A DNA stretch of 64,000 nucleotides, from contig CAMOER010000003.1 of NCBI GenBank assembly GCA_946612455.1, forward strand, positions 74,989-138,988, in the 5' to 3' direction. The position numbers and the translations under genes were made by a program. Positions 42,801 to 49,780 of this stretch are shown piece after piece. The notes beneath the pieces were generated by a model. The model was not told the DNA's origin. It saw nothing but the letters and a program-made list of their open reading frames with translations, and did not search any database. Each line of letters begins with the position of its first letter. The first letter of the stretch is position 1. Origin of the DNA: UBA3305 sp002373555. Its GTDB lineage: Bacteria > Bacillota > Clostridia > Lachnospirales > Lachnospiraceae.

Positions 42801-43455
42801 GTCGGTCTATGTTCCCGAGATCCGGACAACGGCAAAGGATGCGGTATCCGGCAATCATGCCGGCGTCCGGCAGGAAGAGATCCGGATCATCGACACCGTG
42901 ACGTATGCGAACCTGATCCCCGGAAAGGAATATACGCTTTCCGGCGTGCTCATGAATAAAGAAACGAAAGAGAGCATGAAACGGGAGAACGGAGAAGAGA
43001 TCCGTGCGTCGGTGACCTTCACCCCGGAAGCTTCCTTTGGAGAGGCCGCATTGGAATTTGTGTTCCGTGAAACAGAACTGACGGCAGTTTCCGTGGTCGC
43101 CTTCGAGGAACTGCTCTCGGAGGGCAGCACCGTTGCGGTACATGCGGATCTGAACGATGCCGATCAGACCGTAACGTATCCCGAAAAAGAGGAACCGGAA
43201 ACGGAGACTGCGGAGGAGACGACAGCCGAAGAAACAAAAGAAGAGACAAGCACGCAGGCCGGTTCGGAGACGACGTCTGCAGAGAAGGAAAAGCGCGGAT
43301 CCGGCGGCGGAGGCGGAGGTAATACGGTAAAGAGTACGCCGAAGACCTCGCCGAAGACGGGAGACGCATCCGATCCTCTTTTCTGGGCGCTGCTTCTGGC
43401 GGCAGCCGGCGCGATGACAGCCGGCCTGGCGGTATTTTCACACAGGAAAAAATAA
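36871..43455 (+). CDS. Giant wall-anchored protein with SpaA and VaFE repeats
   Basis: A 2194-residue surface protein. Signal peptide (about 1-32); a Glu/Thr/Pro/Ala-rich stalk to about 195 with five AETLP-type repeats; an N-terminal domain like thioester domains, with Cys237 in DAYCVEP. Then SpaA-type Ig-like modules (about 490-1235) that are usually stabilised by isopeptide bonds. Next come seven VaFE repeats (about 1240-2100), each beginning DTVTYxNL-like and carrying VVFEEL or VAFETL, then HEDLxDxxQT. It ends with SPKTGD, a membrane helix and RKK for sortase anchoring. It is probably a stalked adhesin. RBS GAAAGGAAGG. Confidence 0.9.
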   Translation: MKSRMRTIGMRAAALAAAVLLAVSTPMEACAVMPAGSASIMTEAAESTAESGTAAETEAAETEATEEILPEPAAETIPEPAPETTAAHTAAEETKKTVPETGETAKKESGSEDHTAAETRPEPAETEQETTAREVSQPAETLPAETLPAETLPTETLPAETSAAAEMQTIPAETPAPSLSSEPAMMKAVPSPDYTTSAKIDRTQWVGFGDVGDGSTGRYHVSFTDSEGNKIDQDAYCVEPRFPGPDGSFTKVGVKEYKDSKELAKVVYYGTSMSGDDCFFKQKGNTGYTENEQYGIVHWTAAKIYGSDDWTYCINSKGRSAVNALIDYADSMPSIPDANISFQKTKLTASVPEGADYQKTPENVFKADEGNSITITLPKYVTYHNADTGKSSKESDGSVKVTIEAGTAFYFTAALSHAGDMERQWKVKAKGKYTKDIQAYLLDAGKSSSGDHYQPVMCVESSAGDREASFTVEWTNTATLAIEKTVSGDNAAYAEMVKNNSLYSLAGTQYAVYASEADAAADRNRILVLTCGADGSTPETEISTAYIGKTVYAKEIKAGSGYQLSDTVIPVNLNAGANRLQAEDIPVFAELEIEKFDALTADGAPSAGMDLSDIRFRLDHYNAVYGSYQEAQAGTRAAGWTVRTMPESAGGRTHYLAKSDAAHLVESTKVYEVNGKYVIPLGTLTVTETAGTKDYSNEGMHFRFGGKDAAGPGIAVNIREKVNADGTKSAEITAAGSTQTAGVIRLEAYDQPNYGDLEVKKVTAGTAKPLAGAKFRLTQNGKTVTPSSANGIRGDIDASGVITTGADGFARVMHLPKGTYQLTEILSPAGYRADYRTVDLQIRGGKNQHTETNAPFFVPVGLLKLDADSGKPVMQGDSPVAGAVFDILAAADIDNQDGFRYKKGDVVVRGLTIGADGTAKTAANALTEGSYILRELKAPYGRFRAEDIPFEIKKTDADKVIALTAKDEIFRGGVKIGKTDRESGKNQPLGGASLAGAEFEIVNRSKASVYIDTDGDGRYEKEVETGGVVTAIVTGEDGTAQTGERDLPCGTYEIRETGAPEGYLSPEEFPEETYTRTFSVTEDGQMIDLTGKEAVQEQVIRNDFTLRKISAGSQKGMANIPFRITSLTTGESHIVMTDANGRYSSAKVKHSVKTNAGDETNGDPAAGLWFGMDPDGNSVPVNDSLGALPYDTYHIEELPCSANEGMRMWEDVFTIENDRAYQGAAAVDLSSIENEGGPVIGTQAQAGNGGQYAAADSAVTLTDTVTYARLTEGKQYVLITSLVEKGSGEAVRDPDGNAVSVKKKFRAGTSFGTVRTKLTLDASALAGKDVVFFEELYAADENGEIPEDAKPAAEHKDPEDPDQTIHFCSIRTQAVNPDTGLNILLAEENAVIIDTVIYSNLQPGEKYRLSGILMDQKTGEAVKVNGQTVTTEKTFVPKEADSSVPVQFTFDASGCAGQNLVVFETLTKDGTTLAVHEDLRDAAQTLHVPEVETHAYDAETKEQTAIFREVLQVADEVTYRNLIPGTEYTFNGILMDQETGEPLTYEAGEPVTAQVKHTPQEPDGSVILTFTFKNVTLTGRRIVAFETVRVGDTPVAVHADLQDVPQTVWFPQIRTSAADGTNGTHTLSADEAAVITDTVLYDHVQPGERYVIRGTLMSKDTGEPVMEKDAPVTAQDAFTAETESGSRRLQFTFSLTGRTDSGYVVFEELFHVTEENGEGTLAAEHKDLTDPDQTVSVSSLHTEAADAVTGLHEGNASEKTVTVKDSVSYIGLTPGKEYTVRGTLMKKSDGTPLTLADGTPVTAEKTFTPDTPAGACELTFTFPGELVRGESVVAFEKVLIGETEVAAHEDLTDPEQTVSYPEIRTSAKDQTSGGSQMLAAANAALTDTVTYRNLQPKKTYTIRGLLMNAADGKPLLAGDKEVIAQKEFVPEAAEGTIDLEFTLDASALAGTTVVVFEELYAGDAKLGSHEDISDTAQSVYVPEIRTTAKDAVSGNHAGVRQEEIRIIDTVTYANLIPGKEYTLSGVLMNKETKESMKRENGEEIRASVTFTPEASFGEAALEFVFRETELTAVSVVAFEELLSEGSTVAVHADLNDADQTVTYPEKEEPETETAEETTAEETKEETSTQAGSETTSAEKEKRGSGGGGGGNTVKSTPKTSPKTGDASDPLFWALLLAAAGAMTAGLAVFSHRKK
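37288..37362 (+). repeat. Five 15-bp coding repeats in the stalk of the wall protein
   Basis: Around 37291-37355 the sequence encodes AETLPAETLPAETLPTETLP, with near-identical 15-bp DNA units (ttgccggcggagaca type). Such repeats can gain or lose units by slippage without changing the reading frame. Confidence 0.75.
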
Positions 43456-43467
43456 ACATTGCGAGAG

Positions 43468-43493
43468 GAGCCGGCAGCACGCCGGCTCTTTTT
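43468..43493 (+). terminator. Terminator of the wall-protein gene
   Basis: GAGCCGGC (43468-43475), loop AGCAC, GCCGGCTC (43481-43488), then TTTTT. Confidence 0.93.
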
Positions 43494-43541
43494 CGGCTTC
43501 TGCGGGCGGCCGCCTCCGCCGCCTGCCGGTCATTTCACCTA

Positions 43542-43570
43542 TTGATGAAGAACTGCATTTCTGTTATGAT
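43542..43570 (+). promoter_or_regulatory. Promoter of clpX-gdpP-rplI-dnaB
   Basis: TTGATG (43542-43547) and TATGAT (43565-43570) are 17 bp apart, with TGT before the -10. It lies 54 bp before clpX. Confidence 0.7.
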
Positions 43571-43623
43571 ACATAGATAGATTTTTGTGTTTGATCCACT
43601 GAATTTCGGACCACGGAGACGCA

Positions 43624-45228
43624 ATGAACAACGACAACAACAATACACAGGAATATGAAGACGTCTGCAATATCTGCCGCAGACCGCAGAGCAAAGCCGG
43701 GAAGATGATCCATATTGCCGACGGCGTCTGTGTGTGCAATGACTGCATCCAGAAAGCCATCGACAGCATGCCCATGCTCACGCCGTTTCTGTCCGGACAG
43801 GGAATGCCGTTTGATATTCTTGGCAGCCTGATGCCCGGCGGGGCGGACGGCAGTGCAGCGGAAGATGCGGACGAGGCGGGAGACGAAGCCCCCGGAACGG
43901 AAAACGCGGCGGCGGAAGAAGCGACAGACAGCGCGGCGGAAGTATCCGCGGACGAACAGACGGAAGAGGATGTCCCGGATCCCGACGGCGGAGAACCGTC
44001 TTCCGATCAGAAGAAAAAGAAGAACAGCAGCCCCAGGATCAACGTCCGGATGATCGATCTGACGCAGATGGGCCCGTTCGGCATGCAGATCCCCGAGCGC
44101 CAGAGAGTAAAGAAGCGCACGGAGAACAAAAAGCCGGATTTCACGATGAAGGATGTCCCCGCGCCGCATAAGATCAAGGCCATGCTGGATGAATATGTGG
44201 TCGGGCAGGAGATGGCAAAGAAATCCATTTCCGTTGCCGTCTATAATCATTACAAAAGGATCCTTTCCGACAATTCCGACGGCGTTGATATCCGGAAATC
44301 CAACATGATGCTGATCGGTCCGACGGGAAGCGGAAAGACGTACCTCGTGCAGACGCTCGCAAAGCTCCTCAATGTGCCGCTTGCCATTGCGGATGCCACG
44401 TCCCTGACCGAGGCCGGCTATATCGGCGATGATATCGAGAGCGTGCTCTCGAAGCTGCTGGCCGCAGCCGACAATGATGTGGACAAGGCCGAGACAGGCA
44501 TCGTTTTCATCGATGAGATCGACAAGATCGCGAAAAAACACAATGCAAATACCAGAGATGTCAGCGGAGAATCCGTGCAGCAGGAGCTCTTAAAGCTCCT
44601 GGAGGGCAGCCGCGTGGATGTCCCGGTCGGCGCCGGCAGCAAGAACGGCATGGTGCCGATGGCCACGATGGATACCGGGAATATCCTGTTCATCTGCGGC
44701 GGCGCATTCCCGGATCTGACCGGGGTGATCAGAGAGCGGCTCACAAAGAACGGCTCGATGGGCTTCGGCGCCCGGCTGAAGGGCCTTGAGAGCGAGGAGG
44801 AGATCTTAAGCCAGGTAAAGACGGAGGATCTCAGAAAATTCGGCATGATCCCGGAGTTCCTCGGCAGGCTCCCGGTGGTCGTCACACTGAAGCCGCTGGA
44901 TAAGGAAGCGCTGATCCGCATCCTGAAGGAGCCGAAGAACGCGATCCTGAAGCAATACAGAAAGCTGCTCGCCATGGACGAAGTCGACCTGGTATTTGAG
45001 GACGACGCGCTCGCGGTGATCGCGGAAAAAGCCCTGGAACAGGATACCGGCGCGCGAGCGCTCCGGGCGATCATCGAGGAATTCATGCTCGATATCATGT
45101 ATGAGATACCCAAGGACCCCAATATCGGAAGAGTGATCATTACGGCGGACTACCTGAAGGGAACAGGCGGCCCGGGGATCGAATTCCGGGGACAGCCGGC
45201 GCTTCCGGGAGGAGAGTATCATGACTGA
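43624..45228 (+). CDS. clpX: Divergent ClpX-like AAA+ unfoldase
   Basis: A 534-residue ClpX homologue, about 100 residues longer than usual. The zinc domain is present (Cys15, Cys18, Cys38, Cys41). An acidic Ala/Glu/Asp-rich linker covers about residues 70-145. The AAA+ core has GPTGSGKT (232-239), VFIDEID (about 294-300), pore loop GYIG (265-268) and GARALR. The RKH pore loop of canonical ClpX is replaced by a segment with GSKNG around residue 340, and the ClpP-binding IGF is MGF (379-381). It may use ClpP with other substrates, or be a paralogue of a canonical ClpX encoded elsewhere. gdpP overlaps its 3' end. Confidence 0.88.
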   Translation: MNNDNNNTQEYEDVCNICRRPQSKAGKMIHIADGVCVCNDCIQKAIDSMPMLTPFLSGQGMPFDILGSLMPGGADGSAAEDADEAGDEAPGTENAAAEEATDSAAEVSADEQTEEDVPDPDGGEPSSDQKKKKNSSPRINVRMIDLTQMGPFGMQIPERQRVKKRTENKKPDFTMKDVPAPHKIKAMLDEYVVGQEMAKKSISVAVYNHYKRILSDNSDGVDIRKSNMMLIGPTGSGKTYLVQTLAKLLNVPLAIADATSLTEAGYIGDDIESVLSKLLAAADNDVDKAETGIVFIDEIDKIAKKHNANTRDVSGESVQQELLKLLEGSRVDVPVGAGSKNGMVPMATMDTGNILFICGGAFPDLTGVIRERLTKNGSMGFGARLKGLESEEEILSQVKTEDLRKFGMIPEFLGRLPVVVTLKPLDKEALIRILKEPKNAILKQYRKLLAMDEVDLVFEDDALAVIAEKALEQDTGARALRAIIEEFMLDIMYEIPKDPNIGRVIITADYLKGTGGPGIEFRGQPALPGGEYHD

Positions 45229-47215
45229 CAAAAGGATCCAGGGAAAGCTGCGGCAGTCGCTGCACTGGCCGCTGTACCTGCTCCCGCTTCTGCTCATACT
45301 GGTCCTGCTGATGACCTGGATCAATCCCTATGCGGGTCTGATCACGGGCGTGATCACGGGATGCTACGGCGCCTTCCTGATCTGGTGGATGCTTTCCTGG
45401 CGCAGACAGATGGAAGGCGAGCTGATCGAATTCGGAACGGAATTCGTCAGCAACCAGTACGAGCGGCTGATGTCCCTGCCGAGACCGTACTGCATCATCG
45501 GCAACAAGGGCGAGGTGCTCTGGGTGAACCGGGAGTTTGAGGCGCTGCTGCCGGAAGAGGAGGACTCTTTCTCGATCGAAAGCATGTGCCCGGGCCTGAT
45601 CAAAAAGCTGCCGGAACCCGGCGTGAAGCGCACGGAGCATATCAAATGGAAGGACCGGGCCTATCAGTTCGATATCCAGCTGATCTCCGAGCGGACCGGC
45701 ATGTATTCGGTCTTCCTGTTCGATGAGACGACCCATTTGAAGACGCTGGCCGAACTGGAAGCCCAGCGGGCGGTCATCGGTCAGGTCTACATCGACAATT
45801 ACGAAGAAGTCATGGGCAGCACGGAGCAGGTCAGACAGTCCCTGCTTGCAGCGCTGATCGAGCGGAAGCTCAGCAGATATTTCGGCCAGTTCGACGCCCA
45901 GATCCGCAAGGTGGAGAAGGACAAGTATTCCGTCTTCATGCAGAAAAAGGGCCTGGATGCCGCGATGGAGGATCATTTCTCCATCCTGGAGGATGTCAAG
46001 ACCCTGAATATCGGCAATACGACGGCCGTCACGCTCAGCATCAGCATGGCGACCGGCAGAGGTACGCTGGATAAAAATGATGAAACGGCGCAGAACGCCA
46101 TGAATCTTGCCCTCGGCCGCGGCGGCGACCAGGCGGTCGTCCGGATGCCGGAGAAGACCATCTTCTACGGCGGCAAGAAGGAAAGAGAAGAAGGCCGGGC
46201 CACCCGCGTCAAGGCGAGAGTCAAGGCCCAGGCACTCCGGGAGCTGATGACGGGCAAGGAGCAGGTGCTCATCATGGGCCATCAGATGCCCGACATGGAC
46301 TGCTTCGGCGCGGCGATCGGCATCTACCGCGCGGCTGTGCACATGCAGAAGAGCGCGCACATCGTCATGAACGAGATCACGTCTTCGCTGCGGCCGATCA
46401 TCGACCGTTTCGTGGACAACCCGGATTATCCGCAGGATCTCATTATCAATTCAGAGAAGGCGAAGAGCCTGCTCGCGCCCGGAACGATGGTCGTCGTGGT
46501 GGACGTGAACCGGCAGAGCTATACGGAATGCCCGTCCCTGATCGAAAAAGCCGAGACGATCGTGGTGCTCGACCATCACAGACAGAACAGCGAGACGATC
46601 AAGAAATCGACGCTTTCGTATATCGAGCCTTATGCGTCTTCGGCCAGCGAAATGGTCGCGGAGGTGCTGCAGTACTTCAGCGACAGCATGCGCATCCGCC
46701 CGCTGGAAGCCGAGACGATCTATGCCGGCATCGTCATGGATACGGACAACTTCCTGGCGAAGACCGGCGTCCGGACATTCGAAGCGGCGGCATTCCTGCG
46801 CAGACACGGCGCGGATGTGACGAGAGTCCGCAAGCTTTTCCGCGAGCGCATGCAGGATACGCGCGTGAAGACGGCTACGGTCAGCAACGCGGAGATGTTC
46901 ATGGACAATTACGCAATGAGCGTATGCAAGCCTGACGGCGTGGAGAGCCCTACGGTGATCGGCGCGCAGGCAGCGAACGATATGCTCGATATCATCGGTG
47001 TGAAAGCATCCTTTGTATTCACGCCGTACAATGACAAGATCTATATCAGCGCACGGTCGATCGACGAAGTGAATGTTCAGCTGATCATGGAACGCCTGGG
47101 CGGCGGCGGACATCTGAGCATTGCCGGCGCGCAGCTGACGAACTGCTCGATCGATGAAGCGAAGGAAAGAGTGAAGGACACCATTCTGCAGATGACGCAG
47201 GAAGGGGCCCTGTAA
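45221..47215 (+). CDS. gdpP: GdpP/YybT-type cyclic-di-AMP phosphodiesterase
   Basis: A 664-residue membrane protein. Two N-terminal helices (about 15-60) precede a PAS-like domain (about 80-170), a degenerate GGDEF domain (about 175-300), and a DHH-DHHA1 phosphoesterase. DHH landmarks are MGHQMPDMDCFGAAIG near residue 350, VVVVDVN near 425, VLDHHRQ near 450, and GGGGHLSIAGAQ near 627. It hydrolyses c-di-AMP and so affects wall and osmotic homeostasis. It overlaps clpX by eight bases, and rplI follows after 12 bp. Confidence 0.93.
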   Translation: MTDKRIQGKLRQSLHWPLYLLPLLLILVLLMTWINPYAGLITGVITGCYGAFLIWWMLSWRRQMEGELIEFGTEFVSNQYERLMSLPRPYCIIGNKGEVLWVNREFEALLPEEEDSFSIESMCPGLIKKLPEPGVKRTEHIKWKDRAYQFDIQLISERTGMYSVFLFDETTHLKTLAELEAQRAVIGQVYIDNYEEVMGSTEQVRQSLLAALIERKLSRYFGQFDAQIRKVEKDKYSVFMQKKGLDAAMEDHFSILEDVKTLNIGNTTAVTLSISMATGRGTLDKNDETAQNAMNLALGRGGDQAVVRMPEKTIFYGGKKEREEGRATRVKARVKAQALRELMTGKEQVLIMGHQMPDMDCFGAAIGIYRAAVHMQKSAHIVMNEITSSLRPIIDRFVDNPDYPQDLIINSEKAKSLLAPGTMVVVVDVNRQSYTECPSLIEKAETIVVLDHHRQNSETIKKSTLSYIEPYASSASEMVAEVLQYFSDSMRIRPLEAETIYAGIVMDTDNFLAKTGVRTFEAAAFLRRHGADVTRVRKLFRERMQDTRVKTATVSNAEMFMDNYAMSVCKPDGVESPTVIGAQAANDMLDIIGVKASFVFTPYNDKIYISARSIDEVNVQLIMERLGGGGHLSIAGAQLTNCSIDEAKERVKDTILQMTQEGAL

Positions 47216-47227
47216 AAGGAGGAAATC

Positions 47228-47674
47228 ATGCAGGTAGTATTGCTTCAGGATGTAAAGACGCTTGGAAAGGCCGGCGATGTGGTCAAGGCGAATGACGGCT
47301 ACGCCAGGAATTTCCTGATCCCCAAGAAGATGGCGGTCGAGGCGAATGCGGCGAATCTCGCCAAGCTGAAACAGCAGAAAGCCTATGAAGCGAAGGTCGC
47401 GGCGGAGGAGCTGGCGGCGGCGAGAGCGCTTTCGGATTCCATCTCCGGCAAGACCATTCAGATGAAGGTCAAGGCCGGTGAGGGCGGCAGGCTCTTCGGC
47501 GCCATCGCTTCCAAGGAGCTTGCGCAGGAAGTGGAAAAGCAGCTGGGCGTCGCAGTCGACAAGAAAAAGATCGTGCTGCCCGATCCCATCAAGACCCTGG
47601 GCGAGCATCCCGTGTCGGTCAAGCTGCACAAGGATGTGACGGCGGCGATCAAGGTGAACGTAACAGCGGAATAA
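47228..47674 (+). CDS. rplI: 50S ribosomal protein L9
   Basis: A 148-residue L9. The N-terminal domain (MQVVLLQDVKTLGKAGDVVKAN), the long central helix and the C-terminal domain (GEGGRLFGAIASKELA) are all present. ATG follows AAAGGAGG. The gdpP-rplI-dnaB order is the common Firmicute arrangement. Confidence 0.97.
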   Translation: MQVVLLQDVKTLGKAGDVVKANDGYARNFLIPKKMAVEANAANLAKLKQQKAYEAKVAAEELAAARALSDSISGKTIQMKVKAGEGGRLFGAIASKELAQEVEKQLGVAVDKKKIVLPDPIKTLGEHPVSVKLHKDVTAAIKVNVTAE

Positions 47675-47717
47675 AACGGTCTCCTCTGCGGAACGTGTGC
47701 GGAGGGGATCTTACGAA

Positions 47718-49085
47718 ATGACAGAGAGTAGCGGCATGGAAGAAAATCAGATCAAACGAATACAGCCCCACAGCGAAGAAGCTGAGGGCATCCTGATCGG
47801 AGCGATGCTCCTGGATAATGAAGTGATTCCCGTCGTGGAGAATATCGTTAACGGAAGCGAATTCTACATCAGACAGTACGGGGTTATTTTCGATTCCATG
47901 GTCGAGCTCTATGAGGAAGGCCGTCCGGTCGATATCATGACGCTGCAGGACCGGCTGAAGGAAAAGGATGTCCCGCCGGAGACGGCGGGGATGGAATACC
48001 TCGGCGGTCTCGTGGCCGCAGTACCGTATTCCGCGAACGGAAAATATTATGCGGAGATCATCCATGACAAGGCAGTCCTGCGGAGGCTGATCCATGTCAC
48101 GGAGGATATTGCCGGCGCGTGCTACGCCGGGAAGGACAAGACGGAGAATATCCTGGCGGATACCGAGAAGAAGATCTTCGACGTGCTGAACCGCCGGAGA
48201 GAGCAGGATTATGTACCGATCCAGGAGGTCGCGATCTCGACGCTGGAGCGTATTCACAAGGCGGCCAGGACGAAGAGCCTGATCACCGGCGTGCCGACAG
48301 GCTTTACGGATCTGGACCGGAAGCTGGCAGGTCTCCAGCCTTCGGATCTGATCCTGCTGGCTGCCAGACCGTCCATGGGAAAGACGGCATTTGCGCTGAA
48401 TATCGCGCAGTATGCCTGCTTCAAAAAGGGGTACTGCACGGCGATCTTCAGCCTGGAGATGTCCAAGGAACAGCTCATGAACCGTATGTACGCCATGGAA
48501 ACGAGGGTAAGCTCCGAAAACATCCGAGTCGGCAATCTGGCCGATTCCGACTGGGACAAGATCATCGAGGCGACGGAGATGTTCTCCAACTCGAAGCTGA
48601 TCCTGGACGATACGCCGGGCATCTCCGTGTCGGAGCTGCGCACGAAGTGCAGGAAATTCAAGCTGGAATTCGGACTGCAGCTGATCATCATCGACTATCT
48701 GCAGCTGATGACGGGCTCCGGGAGACGCGGGAATGACAACCGGCAGCAGGAGATCTCGGAGATCTCCAGGTCCTTAAAGGCGATCGCGAGAGAACTGAAC
48801 TGTCCGATCATCGCGCTTTCGCAGCTGTCCCGTGCGGTGGAGTCGAGAACGGACAAGCGGCCGATGCTTTCGGACCTGCGGGAATCCGGCGCGATCGAGC
48901 AGGACGCCGACGTGGTCATGTTCCTGTACAGAGATGATTATTACAACCACGACAGCCCGAAGAAAAATATCTGCGAAGTGATCATCGCAAAGCAGAGAAA
49001 CGGCCCGATCGGGACGACGGAGCTTGCGTGGATGTCCGAGCTTACGAAATTCGGCAATTTAAGCCGGAGCGACGAACAAAAATAA
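47718..49085 (+). CDS. dnaB: Replicative DNA helicase DnaB
   Basis: A 455-residue DnaB. The N-terminal domain (QPHSEEAEGILIGAMLLDNE) and the RecA-like domain with LAARPSMGKTAFALNIA (Walker A, about residue 220) and IIIDYLQLM (Walker B) are canonical. LSRAVESRTDKRP and SGAIEQDADVVMFLYR follow. I use the ATG at 47718, which has GGAGGGG upstream. A GTG at 47697 and an ATG at 47736 are alternatives. It unwinds DNA at the replication fork. Confidence 0.95.
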   Translation: MTESSGMEENQIKRIQPHSEEAEGILIGAMLLDNEVIPVVENIVNGSEFYIRQYGVIFDSMVELYEEGRPVDIMTLQDRLKEKDVPPETAGMEYLGGLVAAVPYSANGKYYAEIIHDKAVLRRLIHVTEDIAGACYAGKDKTENILADTEKKIFDVLNRRREQDYVPIQEVAISTLERIHKAARTKSLITGVPTGFTDLDRKLAGLQPSDLILLAARPSMGKTAFALNIAQYACFKKGYCTAIFSLEMSKEQLMNRMYAMETRVSSENIRVGNLADSDWDKIIEATEMFSNSKLILDDTPGISVSELRTKCRKFKLEFGLQLIIIDYLQLMTGSGRRGNDNRQQEISEISRSLKAIARELNCPIIALSQLSRAVESRTDKRPMLSDLRESGAIEQDADVVMFLYRDDYYNHDSPKKNICEVIIAKQRNGPIGTTELAWMSELTKFGNLSRSDEQK

Positions 49086-49108
49086 GAGCCTTGCGGCTCT
49101 TATTTTTT
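49080..49108 (+). terminator. Terminator overlapping the dnaB stop codon
   Basis: AATAAGAGCC and GGCTCTTATT around a TTGC loop, then TTTT. The dnaB TAA lies in the left arm, and the end of the convergent DUF1858 gene reaches the right arm. Confidence 0.9.
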
Positions 49109-49319
49109 ACTGCTCCTTCGCAGCAAGGTACTCATTGATCGCGTTGACCATGGTCTCGGTCTCGATGCCGTGTACCATGCAGGCCTCATCCAGAGATTCC
49201 ATCTGGGATGAAGGGCAGCCGATGCAGTGCATGCCTGCGCCCATAAGGATGGGAACGATGTTTATATCCACATTGATCAGCTCGCCGATCAGCATATCCT
49301 TATCAATCTGCTGTGCCAT
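49107..49319 (-). CDS. DUF1858 domain protein (redox disulfide type)
   Basis: A 70-residue protein, all one DUF1858 domain: MLIGELINVDINIVPILMGAGMHCIGCPSSQMESLDEACMVHG. The CxxC (Cys-Ile-Gly-Cys) is conserved. Such small proteins are often linked to hybrid-cluster protein and anaerobic redox reactions, with no proven activity. ATG follows GAAAGGAGAA. A ferredoxin gene lies divergently nearby. Confidence 0.88.
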   Translation of the reverse strand: MAQQIDKDMLIGELINVDINIVPILMGAGMHCIGCPSSQMESLDEACMVHGIETETMVNAINEYLAAKEQ

Positions 49320-49474
49320 GATGTTCTCCTTTCATAAGAAAATATGGTCTCCCGTCAGTATAGTGTATTGCGGGCGGAAATGCAAGCGGATCTTGGTTAG
49401 TTTAAGTTAACTGAATTTAGTTTCAATGAGACGGGAAAAACGGATAAAAAGACAAAAAAGTCTGAACTAACCTA

Positions 49475-49503
49475 TTGTATTTTCAAAAATTCTATATTAC
49501 AAT
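49475..49503 (+). promoter_or_regulatory. Promoter of the ferredoxin gene
   Basis: TTGTAT (49475-49480) and TACAAT (49498-49503) are 17 bp apart, 62 bp before the start codon, in an AT-rich region. Confidence 0.75.
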
Positions 49504-49564
49504 GACGCCAGAAAGCCAGAAAGCAAAAGATCTTCTACAAAGATCAATTCAGGAGGTAATAAAA

Positions 49565-49738
49565 ATGGCATATGTAATTTCTGATGAATGCGTAAGCTGC
49601 GGAACCTGTGCAGCAGAGTGCCCCGTAGAGGCTATTTCCGAAGGCGCAGAGCATTTCGAGATCAATCCCGATGTCTGCATCGACTGCGGAACATGCGCTG
49701 GTGTATGTCCTACCGAAGCGATCGCTCCCGCAGAATAA
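49565..49738 (+). CDS. 2[4Fe-4S] ferredoxin
   Basis: A 57-residue clostridial-type ferredoxin with CVSCGTCAAECPVEA and CIDCGTCAGVCPTEA, both complete cluster motifs (CxxCxxCxxxCP). It is an electron carrier for fermentative metabolism. The start at 49565 follows CAGGAGG. The frame extends upstream to 49475 without an RBS. A perfect terminator follows. Confidence 0.96.
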   Translation: MAYVISDECVSCGTCAAECPVEAISEGAEHFEINPDVCIDCGTCAGVCPTEAIAPAE

Positions 49739-49751
49739 TTCTGAAACAAAT

Positions 49752-49780
49752 AAAAAGCTCCGGCATTGCCGGAGCTTTTT
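49752..49780. terminator. Perfect bidirectional terminator
   Basis: AAAAAGCTCCGGC (49752-49764), loop ATT, GCCGGAGCTTTTT (49768-49780). It ends the ferredoxin transcript and, with the A-run on the left, the mecA transcript. Confidence 0.95.

Noticed and set aside
40768..43143. 791-residue open frame antisense to the VaFE repeats
   Set aside because: Repeats of the sense gene produce a long repetitive complement; it has no start context and is Arg/His-rich.
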